DNA of 64,000 nt from Sphingomonas sp. Mn802worker. GTDB taxonomy: Bacteria > Pseudomonadota > Alphaproteobacteria > Sphingomonadales > Sphingomonadaceae. The stretch is from the NCBI RefSeq assembly GCF_000382485.1, contig NZ_AORY01000001.1:124001-188000 (forward strand). Reading direction: 5' to 3'. The notes below the pieces were generated by a model. The model ran no database searches and was not told the origin of the DNA. It saw nothing but the letters and a program-made list of their open reading frames with translations. This document shows positions 1 through 8,582 of the stretch, in pieces. The stretch's first letter is position 1, and every line of letters starts with the position of its first letter. A program made the position numbers and the translations under genes.

Positions 1-639
1 GCGATGACGCGACAGGATTCGCTGACCGGCGACTGGTACGACACCTCGGCGCATTTCCTGTGGATAGGCGATCGGACCCGTTTCGAGGGTTCGGCGCACG
101 TCGAATTCCTGCGTGGGATCGGCAATCCGATCGGGATCAAGTGCGGGCCGAGCCTTGAGCCCGACGCGCTTCTACGCATGCTGGACACGCTCAACCCCGC
201 GCGTGCGCCCGGCCGCATGACGCTGATCACGCGCTACGGGCATGACAAGATCGAGGCGCATCTGCCGCGCCTCGTCCGCGCCGTGACGCGCGAGGGACAT
301 CCGGTCATCTGGTCGTGCGATCCGATGCACGGAAACGTCGTCAAGGCAGCCAACGGCTACAAGACGCGCCCGTTCGACCGCATCCTGGCCGAGGTTCGCG
401 GCTTCTTCGCGGTGCACCGCGCAGAGGGGACGCATGCAGGGGGCATCCATGCCGAGATGACCGGGCAGAACGTCACCGAATGCACCGGCGGCGCGATCGA
501 CGTCACCGAACAGAGCCTCGCCGATCGCTACCACACCCACTGCGATCCGCGCCTGAACGCCGGACAAAGCCTCGAACTGGCGTTTCTTCTCGCTGAAATG
601 CTCAACACCGAAATGGCGGAGCGGCGCAAGGCTGCCTGA
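1..639 (+). CDS. Class II 3-deoxy-7-phosphoheptulonate (DAHP) synthase, 5'-truncated
   Basis: This is the C-terminal ~212 residues of a plant/mycobacterial-type DAHP synthase, the first enzyme of the shikimate pathway. It condenses phosphoenolpyruvate with erythrose 4-phosphate in the cytoplasm. The reading frame is open from base 1, so the start lies outside the window; full-length family members are about 450 residues. Family motifs visible are PIGIKCGP, the CDPMHGN block (metal-binding His), HAEMTGQN (metal-binding Glu) and HCDPRLN (metal-binding Asp). These cover most of the metal and PEP site. No class I signature is present. A strong hairpin follows the stop codon. Confidence 0.95.
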   Translation, partial: AMTRQDSLTGDWYDTSAHFLWIGDRTRFEGSAHVEFLRGIGNPIGIKCGPSLEPDALLRMLDTLNPARAPGRMTLITRYGHDKIEAHLPRLVRAVTREGHPVIWSCDPMHGNVVKAANGYKTRPFDRILAEVRGFFAVHRAEGTHAGGIHAEMTGQNVTECTGGAIDVTEQSLADRYHTHCDPRLNAGQSLELAFLLAEMLNTEMAERRKAA

Positions 640-643
640 GCTT

Positions 644-676
644 GGCAGCGGAGGTGAGATACCCATCTCCGCTGCC
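644..676 (+). terminator. Hairpin just after the DAHP synthase stop
   Basis: A perfect 10-bp inverted repeat (644-653 with 667-676) starts 5 nt after the stop codon. No clear T-run follows, so it is either a weak intrinsic terminator or a 3'-end stabilising hairpin. It separates the DAHP synthase transcript from the tRNA gene. Confidence 0.5.
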
Positions 677-742
677 GCAGGGCGAAAAGGATGCTTGACG
701 GAGCGTATGGTCGTTCGTATCAGCGCGCCTCGCACCGCATAC

Positions 743-817
743 GGCCCCTTCGTCTAGCGGTTAGGACGTCGCCCTCTCACGGCGAAAACACGAGTTCGAT
801 TCTCGTAGGGGTCACCA
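743..817 (+). tRNA. tRNA-Glu (anticodon CTC)
   Basis: The acceptor stem pairs 743-749 with 807-813 (one G-U pair), discriminator A is at 814 and CCA is encoded at 815-817. The anticodon loop CTCTCAC (774-780) carries anticodon CTC at 776-778, flanked by a stem closely matching bacterial tRNA-Glu. The T-arm has GTTCGAT. It reads GAG codons, common in this GC-rich genome. It lies between the DAHP synthase and chvI. No integrase or duplicated 3' end is seen nearby. Confidence 0.95.
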
Positions 818-911
818 GCGATCACATCGCCAGTGCGGCATCTCTACGTCGACATGACTGCCTTGTCGTTGTGGATTGAGCCCTTCGGTCGTTTGGACTA
901 GCGAACGCATC

Positions 912-1616
912 ATGAGTGCAACGATCGCCTTGGTCGATGACGATCGCAACATCCTGACCTCGGTTTCGATCGCGCTACAGGCCGAAGGCTTTTTGACGCG
1001 CCTCTATCCTGATGGCGAGGCGGCGCTGAAGGCATTGATCGACAATCCGCCCGACCTCGCCATTCTCGACATCAAGATGCCCCGCATGGACGGGCTCGAA
1101 TTGCTGCGCCGGCTGCGTGAGAAGCAGAAGACGCCGGTCATCTTTCTCACCAGCAAGGACGACGAGCTTGATGAGGCGCTGGGGCTTGCACTCGGCGCGG
1201 ACGATTACATCGCCAAGCCGTTCAGCCAACGGCTGCTGATTGCCCGCATCCGGGCGATCCTGCGACGTACCGAATTGTCCCGTGCGCATGATCCCGATCA
1301 GGCGGACGCAAGCGGGCCGATCGAGCGTGGACGGCTGATCATGGATCCGGCGCGGCACCGCGTGTCGTGGAACGGGACACCGGTCACGTTGACCGTGACC
1401 GAGTTCCTGATCCTTGAAACGCTGGCGCAGCGCCCCGGCATCGTGAAGACGCGCAACCAGTTGATGGATGCGGCCTATCAGGACGACATCTACGTCGACG
1501 ATCGCACGATCGATTCGCATATCAAGCGCGTTCGCCGAAAATTCCGCGAAGTCGATAGCGATTTCGACTCGATTGAGACCTTGTATGGTGCCGGCTACCG
1601 CTTCTCGGAAGAGTGA
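912..1616 (+). CDS. chvI: OmpR-family response regulator, ChvI type
   Basis: A 234-residue response regulator with an N-terminal receiver (residues ~3-118; acidic pocket DDD at 9-11, phospho-acceptor Asp53 in LAILDIKMP, Lys in IAKPF) and a C-terminal winged-helix DNA-binding domain (~135-232). The ATG at 912 is preferred to an upstream TTG at 876 because it begins right before the first receiver strand. ChvI homologues control envelope, acid-stress and exopolysaccharide genes in alphaproteobacteria. The assignment rests on the partner kinase and the hprK-rapZ-PTS genes downstream, a conserved alphaproteobacterial order. The 3' end overlaps chvG. Confidence 0.92.
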   Translation: MSATIALVDDDRNILTSVSIALQAEGFLTRLYPDGEAALKALIDNPPDLAILDIKMPRMDGLELLRRLREKQKTPVIFLTSKDDELDEALGLALGADDYIAKPFSQRLLIARIRAILRRTELSRAHDPDQADASGPIERGRLIMDPARHRVSWNGTPVTLTVTEFLILETLAQRPGIVKTRNQLMDAAYQDDIYVDDRTIDSHIKRVRRKFREVDSDFDSIETLYGAGYRFSEE

Positions 1617-3156
1617 TCCCCGCAATCCCGCGACGCGGTGGTCCGATCAGGTATCGTTGACGCCGCGCATCCTCGCGGTGAACGTTTTTGCGCTGCTGCT
1701 GCTTGGCGGCGGGTTCTTCTACCTCGACTCGTTTCGGACGCGCATTCTTGACGGCCGTGTCATGCAGGTGCGCCGCGAAGCCGGACTGATGGCGGAAGCA
1801 CTGGCTGCGGCACCCAAGAAGGCGCGTCCGGCCTTGCTGGCGCGCCTCGCCCATGACACGGACGCGCGGCTTCAATTGCTCGACACCGCCGACGAGGTGC
1901 TGCTCGACAGCGAGCAGCTCGGCGGCCCGACCTTTACGCTAATTGATCCGCGAACCGACGGGCTCAGTCAGCGGGCTGCTCGCTGGCTGGATGCCGGCAT
2001 CGACTTCATCGTCCGCGCGCCCTCCTCACCAACCTACGATCCGGCCCGCTACCGCGTCCCGCCCGACCCCGATATGGCGCGTCGCACCCTGGCGCTGTCC
2101 GCAACGGTTTGGCGCGCGCCCGATCGCACGCCGGTGATCACCGCCGCCGCGGCGCTGCCCGATCGGTCGGTGCTCCTGTCGACCATCAACGCGCGCGATA
2201 TCACCGAACGCGTTCGTGTCGAACGCTATCGCCTCAGCCTTGTTGTCTTGTTCGCGCTCCTCATCTCGGTCGCGTTATCGCTGTTCCTCGCGCGCACCAT
2301 CGTCGACCCGCTGCGGCGGCTGGCGCGGGCCGCAGTACGCGTTCGCCTGGGTCGCGCACGCGAGGTCGTTGTCCCGAGATTGCCCGATCGGCGTGACGAG
2401 ATCGGGATGCTCGCCCGCGCCTTGTCGGACATGAGCCTGGCGCTGCGTGCGCGGATCGACGCGACCGAGGCGTTCGCCGCGGATGTGACGCATGAAATGA
2501 AAAACCCGCTCGCGTCGTTGCGCAGCGCCGTCGACGTGCTGGCCCGCGTCGACGATCATGACGCGCAGGCGCGATTGCTCGCGATCGTCGCCGACGACGT
2601 GCAACGGCTCGACCGGTTGATCAGCGACATCTCGGAGGCCTCGCGCCTCGACGCGCAATTGAGCCGGGCAAAATTCGAGCGGATCGATCTCGTGTCGATG
2701 ATCGAAGGCCTGCTCGCGCAACGGGCACAGCGCGGGTCGACCCGCGGTATCCGCCTCCACCTCGATCTTATGCCCGATGCGCATGCGCCCGTGATGGCCG
2801 AAGGCGGACGGCTCGAACGGGTGTTCGACAACCTCCTCGACAATGCCCTGTCCTTCTCGCCCGATCGCGGCATTGTATCGACGGCGATCCGCCGGGTCGG
2901 CGGGGAAATCGAGGTGCGAGTCGAGGATGAGGGCCCAGGGGTCCCCGAGGAAGCGCGTGAAGCGATCTTCCGCCGCTTCCACTCGGTCCGTCCGAGCGAG
3001 GAGGCGTTTGGCAAGCACTCGGGCTTGGGGCTCGCGATCGCACGCACGATCGTTGAAGGACATCAGGGAAGCATCGCGGTGGAGAGCCGCGAAGATCGGC
3101 TGAGCGGCGCGCGCTTCGTGGTGCGACTGCCCGTCGCGGATGAGGAAGCGGCGTGA
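1585..3156 (+). CDS. chvG: Periplasmic-sensing histidine kinase, ChvG type
   Basis: A 523-residue membrane histidine kinase. A first transmembrane helix (~residues 30-48) is followed by a ~190-residue periplasmic region, a second helix ([19 protein letters not shown]), a HAMP linker, the phosphorylation box with HEMKNP and a HATPase domain with NLLDNA, DEGPGVP and [10 protein letters not shown]. It should phosphorylate ChvI. The ATG at 1585 lies inside the end of chvI (32-bp overlap). The frame is open further upstream, but that stretch only mirrors chvI codons. In rhizobia and Agrobacterium, ChvG is held in check by ExoR; no exoR is in the window. Confidence 0.92.
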   Translation: MVPATASRKSDPRNPATRWSDQVSLTPRILAVNVFALLLLGGGFFYLDSFRTRILDGRVMQVRREAGLMAEALAAAPKKARPALLARLAHDTDARLQLLDTADEVLLDSEQLGGPTFTLIDPRTDGLSQRAARWLDAGIDFIVRAPSSPTYDPARYRVPPDPDMARRTLALSATVWRAPDRTPVITAAAALPDRSVLLSTINARDITERVRVERYRLSLVVLFALLISVALSLFLARTIVDPLRRLARAAVRVRLGRAREVVVPRLPDRRDEIGMLARALSDMSLALRARIDATEAFAADVTHEMKNPLASLRSAVDVLARVDDHDAQARLLAIVADDVQRLDRLISDISEASRLDAQLSRAKFERIDLVSMIEGLLAQRAQRGSTRGIRLHLDLMPDAHAPVMAEGGRLERVFDNLLDNALSFSPDRGIVSTAIRRVGGEIEVRVEDEGPGVPEEAREAIFRRFHSVRPSEEAFGKHSGLGLAIARTIVEGHQGSIAVESREDRLSGARFVVRLPVADEEAA

Positions 3157-3593
3157 GCGAACGTGGATCGACCGCGTGCGTTCACGCAACGGTCGTAATG
3201 ATCGATGGTCGAGGTGTCATGCTGGTCGGCCCGTCCGGCGCGGGGAAGTCAGACCTCGCGCTACGCCTGATCGATCGTGGCGCGGTGCTGGTCAGCGATG
3301 ATTATACCGATCTATCGAGTGCGTCCGGCACCCTGACCGCCTCTCCGCCAGCGAACATTGCCGGGCGGATAGAGATTCGCGGGCTTGGCATCGTCGAACA
3401 GGCGTTTGCCGCCTCCACCACGATCGAAATGGTGGTAAGCCTCGACCATGAGGTCGATCGCATGCCAGAGCCGCAATGGCGCACTATCGCAGGGGTACGA
3501 GTGCGCGAGATCGTGATCGACCCGCATAGGCATTCCGCACCGATCAAGGTCGAACACGCGCTTCGCCGCATCCGCGAGGGTCACGACCTGTGA
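3153..3593 (+). CDS. hprK: HPr kinase/phosphorylase, short alphaproteobacterial form
   Basis: A 146-residue protein with Walker A GPSGAGKS and the HprK signature RIEIRGLGIVE. It would phosphorylate HPr on its regulatory serine, using ATP, and reverse this with phosphate. It matches only the C-terminal catalytic half of the ~310-residue Firmicutes enzyme. The short form is usual for alphaproteobacteria, so this is not a truncation. The GTG start overlaps the chvG stop and the stop overlaps the rapZ start, so translation is probably coupled. Its likely substrate HPr is encoded two genes downstream. Confidence 0.93.
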   Translation: MSERGSTACVHATVVMIDGRGVMLVGPSGAGKSDLALRLIDRGAVLVSDDYTDLSSASGTLTASPPANIAGRIEIRGLGIVEQAFAASTTIEMVVSLDHEVDRMPEPQWRTIAGVRVREIVIDPHRHSAPIKVEHALRRIREGHDL

Positions 3594-4495
3594 CGATGCA
3601 GGTCCTGCTGGTCGTCGGCATGTCCGGCGCGGGCAAGTCGACGGTCCTCAAGACGCTGGAGGACATCGGCTGGGAGACGGTCGACAATCTGCCGCTGACG
3701 TTGCTGATGCGCTTTCTACACGGCACGCAGCCGGAGGCTGGCGGAGAAAACCGGCCGCTCGCGCTCGGCTTCGGAACGCGCACCCGCGACTTCGATCCTG
3801 ATGCGTTCATCACGCAGGTGGCGGCGCTGCGCGAGCGCGCCGATCTCGATATTGGACTGCTGTTCCTTGATTGTTCGAGTGACGAGCTCGCCCGGCGCTA
3901 TGCAGAGACACGACGGCGGCATCCGATGGCGGAGGATCGACCGGTCCGCGACGGCATCATCGCGGAGCGCGGGCTGCTCGCACCGCTGCGCCGCTGGGCA
4001 AACCGGCTGATCGACACCAGCGATCTGAAGGCGAACGCATTGGCGCAACAGGTGCGTTCGCTCTTCGGCCGCCGGGCGGAAGCGGCGACGACATTGACGA
4101 TCGAGTCGTTCGGCTTCTCGCGCGGAGTGCCGCATGCGGCCGATCTGATGTTCGACATGCGCTTCCTGCGCAATCCGCATTGGGAGCCGAGCCTTCGTCC
4201 CCGAACGGGACGCGACCCGGCAGTCGCGGCCTATATCGCCGACGATCCGGCCTATGAGGAGGCGGTCAGCCGGATCGAGGACCTGCTGCTGCTGCTGCTC
4301 CCGCGCTACCGGGCGGAGGGAAAGCCCTATGTTACCGTCGCGTTCGGGTGTACCGGGGGCAAACATCGATCGGTGCATGTGACGGAGCGAGTGGCAGCGC
4401 GGTTGCGCGACGCCGGCTTTTCGCCCACCATCCTGCACCGCGATCTGGCGGTGGCACCGCAGGACACGCTTGAGGGGCGACCGCAGGGTCAATGA
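3590..4495 (+). CDS. rapZ: RapZ/YvcJ-family nucleotide-binding protein
   Basis: About 300 residues with an N-terminal P-loop (GMSGAGKST, residues ~10-18), a conserved LDCSSDELARRY segment and the C-terminal signature FGCTGGKHRSV. In enterobacteria RapZ is an RNase E adapter that controls amino-sugar synthesis. In alphaproteobacteria it sits with hprK and PTS genes and its role is less clear. Starts are possible at GTG 3590 (overlapping the hprK stop) or ATG 3596. The 3' end overlaps the EIIA start by 4 bp. Confidence 0.93.
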   Translation: MTMQVLLVVGMSGAGKSTVLKTLEDIGWETVDNLPLTLLMRFLHGTQPEAGGENRPLALGFGTRTRDFDPDAFITQVAALRERADLDIGLLFLDCSSDELARRYAETRRRHPMAEDRPVRDGIIAERGLLAPLRRWANRLIDTSDLKANALAQQVRSLFGRRAEAATTLTIESFGFSRGVPHAADLMFDMRFLRNPHWEPSLRPRTGRDPAVAAYIADDPAYEEAVSRIEDLLLLLLPRYRAEGKPYVTVAFGCTGGKHRSVHVTERVAARLRDAGFSPTILHRDLAVAPQDTLEGRPQGQ

Positions 4496-4920
4496 ACGGT
4501 AAGTCAATGCAGATCATCGGGCTGGTGCTCGTGACCCATGGCCGCCTGGCCGATGAATTCGTTACCGCGATGGAGCACGTGGTCGGCCCGCAACGGCAGA
4601 TCCAAACCGTCGCGATCGGCCCCGACGACGACATGGAAGCGCGGCGCGCCGACATCGCGCAGGCGATCGCCGAGGTCGACGGCGGACGCGGCGTCATCGT
4701 CCTGACCGATCTGTTCGGCGGCACGCCGTCCAATCTCGCGATATCGTTGATGGAGCGTGGCCGGATCGAAGTGATCGCGGGCATCAACCTGCCGATGCTG
4801 ATCCGGCTCGAGTCGGCACGTAAGGCGATGTCGGTCGTCGCCGCCGTTGCCGCCGCGCGCGAAGCCGGTCGCAAGTACATCTCGGTCGCCTCCGAAGTGC
4901 TCGGCGAGGCAGCGGCATGA
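4492..4920 (+). CDS. PTS EIIA component, mannose family
   Basis: A 142-residue EIIA-Man domain. The phosphorylatable His is in LVTHGRLADEF (residue 16 from ATG 4492, or 11 from ATG 4507), and the GGTPSNLA block is present. No IIB, IIC or IID sugar-transport domain is fused or adjacent, which indicates a regulatory phosphoacceptor rather than a sugar permease part. It should take phosphate from HPr encoded immediately downstream (4-bp overlap). ATG 4507 fits better with the usual N-terminus; ATG 4492 overlaps rapZ. Confidence 0.9.
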   Translation: MNGKSMQIIGLVLVTHGRLADEFVTAMEHVVGPQRQIQTVAIGPDDDMEARRADIAQAIAEVDGGRGVIVLTDLFGGTPSNLAISLMERGRIEVIAGINLPMLIRLESARKAMSVVAAVAAAREAGRKYISVASEVLGEAAA

Positions 4921-5186
4921 GCGCCTCGCGCACGGTCGAGATCACCAATCGGCGGGGACTCCACGCGCGGGCCAGCGCGAAGTTCGTGACGCTCGCTGCC
5001 GGGCAGCCGACCAGCGTCGAGGTGACGCGTGGCGGATCGACCGTGACCGGGACGTCGATCATGGGATTGATGATGCTTGGCGCAGCAAAGGGCGACACGA
5101 TCACGATCAGCGCCGACGGCGCGGATGCCGAAACCGTGGTGGCGACGATGTGTGCGCTCGTGGAGGACAAGTTCGGCGAGGAGTGA
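4917..5186 (+). CDS. ptsH: Phosphocarrier protein HPr
   Basis: An 89-residue HPr. His16 in RRGLHARAS is the Enzyme I phosphorylation site. Ser47 in TSIMGLMML corresponds to the serine modified by HprK. Both sites together with hprK in the same operon mean this HPr can integrate PEP-dependent and ATP-dependent inputs. Enzyme I (ptsP/ptsI) is not in the window; the next gene is an unrelated methyltransferase. Confidence 0.95.
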   Translation: MSASRTVEITNRRGLHARASAKFVTLAAGQPTSVEVTRGGSTVTGTSIMGLMMLGAAKGDTITISADGADAETVVATMCALVEDKFGEE

Positions 5187-5206
5187 TCCCGCCGAATGCC
5201 CTGACG

Positions 5207-6004
5207 ATGCCCCGTACGATCACCGCCTACTCCAACCCCCTAATCAAGCAGGTCCGCGACCTGCGCGACAAGCGTCATCGCCGCGAACAGGGCCTGTTCC
5301 TGGCGGAGGGGTTGCGCATCCTTACCGAGGCGCGTGAGACCGGCCGTGTTCCACGCTACCTGTTCTTTGCCGCTGCGTCTGCCGGTCACCCGCTTGTTCG
5401 CGCATTGATCGCTGCGGTCGAGGCCGCGAACGGCGAGGCGATCGAGACGACGCCAGACATCCTGTCCAAATTGTCGGGCAAAGACAATCCGCAGGCGGTC
5501 GTTGGCGTCTTTGCCGCCTTCGAGACAGCATTGGACGATCTCGATCGCGCCGCCGCGCCGATCTGGCTGGTGGCGGAACGGCTGCGCGATCCGGGCAACC
5601 TCGGCACGATCCTGCGCACCGGCGATGCGGTGGGTGCAGGCGGGTTGATCCTGATCGGCGAATGCGTCGACCCGTTCTCAGTCGAGGCGGTGCGCGCCAG
5701 CATGGGCGCGCTGTTCACGGTGCCGATCGTACGTACCGAGTGGACGCCGTTCATCAAGTGGCTACGTGACGGCGCCGGACAGCTGGTCGGCCTCAGTCTC
5801 CAGACCGAGCACGATTACCGCAGCGCAAACTATGCCGCACCCACGTTCTTGCTAACCGGCAACGAGGCGCAAGGATTGCCGGACGAGTTCGAAGCCGCGT
5901 GCGACCTGCTGGTCAAGCTGCCGATGCTGGGCAAGGCCGACAGCCTGAACGCGGCGGTCGCCACCGCGGTAATGGCGTATGAGGTGCTCGCGCGTCATCG
6001 CTGA
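5207..6004 (+). CDS. TrmH/SpoU-family RNA 2'-O-methyltransferase
   Basis: A 265-residue protein with an N-terminal RNA-binding substrate domain (residues ~1-90) and a SPOUT methyltransferase domain. Motif 1 is RDPGNLGTILRTGDA, motif 2 is LLTGNEAQGLP and motif 3 is LGKADSLNAAVATAV. It would methylate a ribose 2'-OH in rRNA or tRNA with SAM; the target nucleotide cannot be told from sequence. The frame is open far upstream over HPr, but ATG 5207, 20 bp after the ptsH stop, gives the usual N-terminus. Confidence 0.9.
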   Translation: MPRTITAYSNPLIKQVRDLRDKRHRREQGLFLAEGLRILTEARETGRVPRYLFFAAASAGHPLVRALIAAVEAANGEAIETTPDILSKLSGKDNPQAVVGVFAAFETALDDLDRAAAPIWLVAERLRDPGNLGTILRTGDAVGAGGLILIGECVDPFSVEAVRASMGALFTVPIVRTEWTPFIKWLRDGAGQLVGLSLQTEHDYRSANYAAPTFLLTGNEAQGLPDEFEAACDLLVKLPMLGKADSLNAAVATAVMAYEVLARHR

Positions 6005-6055
6005 ACCGCACCGCAGCGACGGCAACGAAGCGGCCGCCTGGCAGTTTGCATCCGC

Positions 6056-6979
6056 GTGACCACCAGCTTTCCCACATTCCTTCGCCTTCCCGCCGCCACA
6101 CTCGACGACCTGCCCGACACCCCTCTCGTGGTGCTGGGAGCGGCGGAGGCGACGCCGTACGATCCGGCACGACGCAGCCACTCGGCCGATGCTCCCAGCG
6201 TGATCCGAGCGGCGTCGCAGCAATTCGCGGGTCAGGTGTTCCAGCACGATTTCGATCTCGGCGCGACGTTGCTGGCGAAGGATGAACGCCGCTCGACGAT
6301 CGGTGTCGATGTCGGTGACGTTATAACCAAGGTGCAGGACGCCGCAGGCAATCGTCACCGCATCGCCGCGGCGGTTGAGCAGGTACTTGCCGCCGGCGCA
6401 CTGCCGATCGTGCTTGGCGGCGACGATTCGGTGCCGATCCCGGTTATCGCCGCCTATGACAGCTTCGGGCCGGTAACCGTCGTGCAGATCGATGCGCATG
6501 TCGACTGGGGCGACACGATCCAGGGCGAGGATAACGGCTATGGCTCGCCGATGCGACGGGTGTCAGAGATGCCGTGGGTGACCGGCATGGTGCAGGTCGG
6601 TATCCGCGGCCTTGGCAGCGGTGAGGCGTGGCAGCACGACGACGCACGCGAGTTCGGCGACCAGATCGTCACCGCGCGCGAGTGGCACCGTCGCGGCGTT
6701 GACGGGGTGCTGGCGGAGCGGCCGGCAGGCGAGCGCTACGTCATCTCGATCGACTGCGACGGGATCGATCCGGCCGTGTTTCCGGCCGTGGCGATGCCGA
6801 CGCCGGGCGGGCTCACTTACGAAGACTGCCTCGACCTGCTCCACGGACTCGCCGCGCGCGGCACGATCGTGGGCCTGATCCTCGCCGAATACGTCCCCGA
6901 CCGCGACGATCCGCACCGCTTGTGTGCGCAGATCGCGGCGCGGCTGGTGACGGTCGCGCTGGGTCTGATGCGGCGCTGA
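6056..6979 (+). CDS. Arginase/agmatinase (ureohydrolase) family protein with altered metal motif
   Basis: A 307-residue ureohydrolase, a Mn-dependent family that hydrolyses guanidino compounds to urea and an amine. Visible motifs are GGDDS (normally GGDHS), IDAHVDWGD (the DAHxD block) and SIDCDGIDP (the SxDxDxxDP block). The first metal-binding His is Asp here; the remaining metal Asp/His residues are kept. The substrate loop GEDNGYGSPMRR differs from textbook arginases and agmatinases, so the substrate is not assigned. The GTG start at 6056 gives a complete N-terminus. It converges on rmuC, 3 bp away. No polyamine or arginine catabolic genes are adjacent. Confidence 0.82.
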   Translation: MTTSFPTFLRLPAATLDDLPDTPLVVLGAAEATPYDPARRSHSADAPSVIRAASQQFAGQVFQHDFDLGATLLAKDERRSTIGVDVGDVITKVQDAAGNRHRIAAAVEQVLAAGALPIVLGGDDSVPIPVIAAYDSFGPVTVVQIDAHVDWGDTIQGEDNGYGSPMRRVSEMPWVTGMVQVGIRGLGSGEAWQHDDAREFGDQIVTAREWHRRGVDGVLAERPAGERYVISIDCDGIDPAVFPAVAMPTPGGLTYEDCLDLLHGLAARGTIVGLILAEYVPDRDDPHRLCAQIAARLVTVALGLMRR

Positions 6980-6982
6980 CGC

Positions 6983-8401
6983 TTACTGGGCCGCGGAGTC
7001 GTAGCTGAGCTTGGTAAGCGGGCGCACCGCCTGCTCGCCGACGGGCAGCGTCTCGATCGACTTGGTGCCGGTGTCGATGTTGAGCGCCTCGAACCGCCGC
7101 GCGCTGGTCAGCACTTGGCTCTCCAGACTGCCGACGAACGAATTATACGCACCCATCGCGGTGTCGAGGTTCTTGCCCAGCTTGGCGACGTGCCCGCCCA
7201 TCACCGCCAGGCGGCTGTAGAGCTCCTTGCCAAGTGTCGCGATCTCCTGCGCCTGCGCAGCCAGCTTTTCCTGTCGCCACACCGCCGACACGGTGCGCGC
7301 GATCGCGATCAGGTTGGTCGGTGTCGCCAGCAACACCTTGCGGTCGAAGGCATCGTCCCAAAGCTTCGGATCATGCTCGAGCGCTGCTCCCAGGAAATGC
7401 TCGCCGGGCACGAACATGATGACATAGTCGGGCGCGTCGTCGAACTGGCTCCAATAGGCCTTGTTGCCGAGCGACGTGATGTGGTTGCGCATCGACAAAG
7501 CGTGCGCGGCCAGGCCGAGCTGACGCTCGTTCTCGTCGACCGCGCCGAACGCGTCCTGGTACGCGTTCAGTGACACCTTGGCGTCGATGATCAGCGATTT
7601 GCCGCCGGGAATGCGGACGATCGCATCGGGGCGCAGCCGCGCGCCATCGTCGAGTACGACGCTCACTTCCATTTGGAAGTCGGTGTGTTCGGCCAGGCCA
7701 CACGACTCGAGCACGTTGCGCAATTGCTGCTCACCCCAGCGCCCGCGCGCCTTGGGCGCATTACGCAACGCGTTGACGAGTTTCGCCGCCTCACCCGAGA
7801 CGCGCTCCTGCCCCACGCGCATCGCCTCGATCTGGCCATGCAAGTGACCGAAGGCATCACGACGCTCGGCCTCGATCCGCTGAACTCCTTCCTCGTAGCG
7901 CAGCAGACGATCGTTGACGGGTTGCAGCAGCGCCCTGATCCCCTGACCCGTAGCTTCCTCGCTCTGGCGCAGCCGCGCCTCGGCGCGTTCGAGAAACTGC
8001 TTCTGCGCGTCCCCCAGCGCCGATTGTGCGACTTCCTTGAAGCGCAGGCTCATCTCGTCGGCGGCGAGTTTCAGATCGGCAATCCGCTGCTCCGCGGCGC
8101 GCCCTTCCGCCTCCAGCCGCGACACGTGGAGCCGCGCGGCCTCGCGCTCGTCGCGGGCAAGCGACAGGTCGTGGCGCAATTGCTCGGCGGCGCGTGCGCG
8201 CTCCTCGGCGCCTGCCAGATCGGCGATCGCGCGGCGGAACTGCTCGGCCTGCGCGTCGCGCTCGGCGCGGGCGGCATCGCGCTCGGTACGGACCTGATCG
8301 CGCTCCGCCATCGCGCCGCTCGTCCCCTGCCGCGACAGGAACCAGCCGAGCGCCACGCCGACGACCAGAGCAACGAGGGCGATCAGCAGTATCTCGGCCA
8401 T
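6983..8401 (-). CDS. rmuC: DNA recombination protein RmuC
   Basis: A 472-residue RmuC. It has an N-terminal membrane anchor (residues ~3-20), a long charged, alanine-rich coiled coil (~25-190) and the RmuC nuclease-like domain with RGRWGEQQLRNVLE, LIIDAKVSLNAY and LLATPTNLIAIARTV. RmuC limits inversions at short inverted repeats and is linked to recombination and repair. A 181-bp gap separates it from def upstream. That gap holds a GAAC-N7-GAAC LexA box 108 bp before the start codon, so it probably has its own damage-responsive promoter. Confidence 0.94.
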   Translation of the reverse strand: MAEILLIALVALVVGVALGWFLSRQGTSGAMAERDQVRTERDAARAERDAQAEQFRRAIADLAGAEERARAAEQLRHDLSLARDEREAARLHVSRLEAEGRAAEQRIADLKLAADEMSLRFKEVAQSALGDAQKQFLERAEARLRQSEEATGQGIRALLQPVNDRLLRYEEGVQRIEAERRDAFGHLHGQIEAMRVGQERVSGEAAKLVNALRNAPKARGRWGEQQLRNVLESCGLAEHTDFQMEVSVVLDDGARLRPDAIVRIPGGKSLIIDAKVSLNAYQDAFGAVDENERQLGLAAHALSMRNHITSLGNKAYWSQFDDAPDYVIMFVPGEHFLGAALEHDPKLWDDAFDRKVLLATPTNLIAIARTVSAVWRQEKLAAQAQEIATLGKELYSRLAVMGGHVAKLGKNLDTAMGAYNSFVGSLESQVLTSARRFEALNIDTGTKSIETLPVGEQAVRPLTKLSYDSAAQ

Positions 8402-8463
8402 GCGGCACTCCGGTGGAAAGTCACAAAGGTCACAGCACTACGCAGGTGCGCACACGGGCGTAT

Positions 8464-8497
8464 GCGCGCGAACGCGCGCGAACGCGCGCGAACGCGC
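8464..8497. repeat. 10-bp tandem repeat, unit GCGCGCGAAC
   Basis: Three full copies (8464-8473, 8474-8483, 8484-8493) plus a partial fourth lie in the def-rmuC gap. Each unit ends in GAAC, the alphaproteobacterial LexA half-site, but here the half-sites are spaced by N6. A correctly spaced GAAC-N7-GAAC follows at 8509. Confidence 0.85.
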
Positions 8498-8508
8498 CGC
8501 GCGAGGGG

Positions 8509-8523
8509 GAACATAGATCGAAC
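8509..8523 (-). promoter_or_regulatory. LexA (SOS) box upstream of rmuC
   Basis: A GAAC-N7-GAAC match (GAAC at 8509-8512 and 8520-8523), which reads GTTC-N7-GTTC towards rmuC. This is the established alphaproteobacterial LexA operator pattern, and the same pattern precedes recA in this window. It sits 108 bp upstream of the rmuC start codon. Confidence 0.65.
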
Positions 8524-8582
8524 GTTTGTCGTAGGAAAGCGCGAATGTACCGGCGGGTTCTGCCACCGACTCGCGGTGGCGC

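Noticed and set aside
743..817. tRNA-Glu as an integration site for a genomic island
   Set aside because: No integrase, no duplicated tRNA 3' end and no change in gene style downstream; core genes follow.
2275..3189. A 304-residue minus-strand frame antisense to chvG
   Set aside because: Composition is that of a shadow frame and no family features are seen; chvG is intact on the other strand.
8464..8497. The GAAC tandem units as further LexA operators
   Set aside because: The half-sites are spaced N6, not the N7 needed; only 8509-8523 has the right spacing. Kept as a repeat, not as operators.
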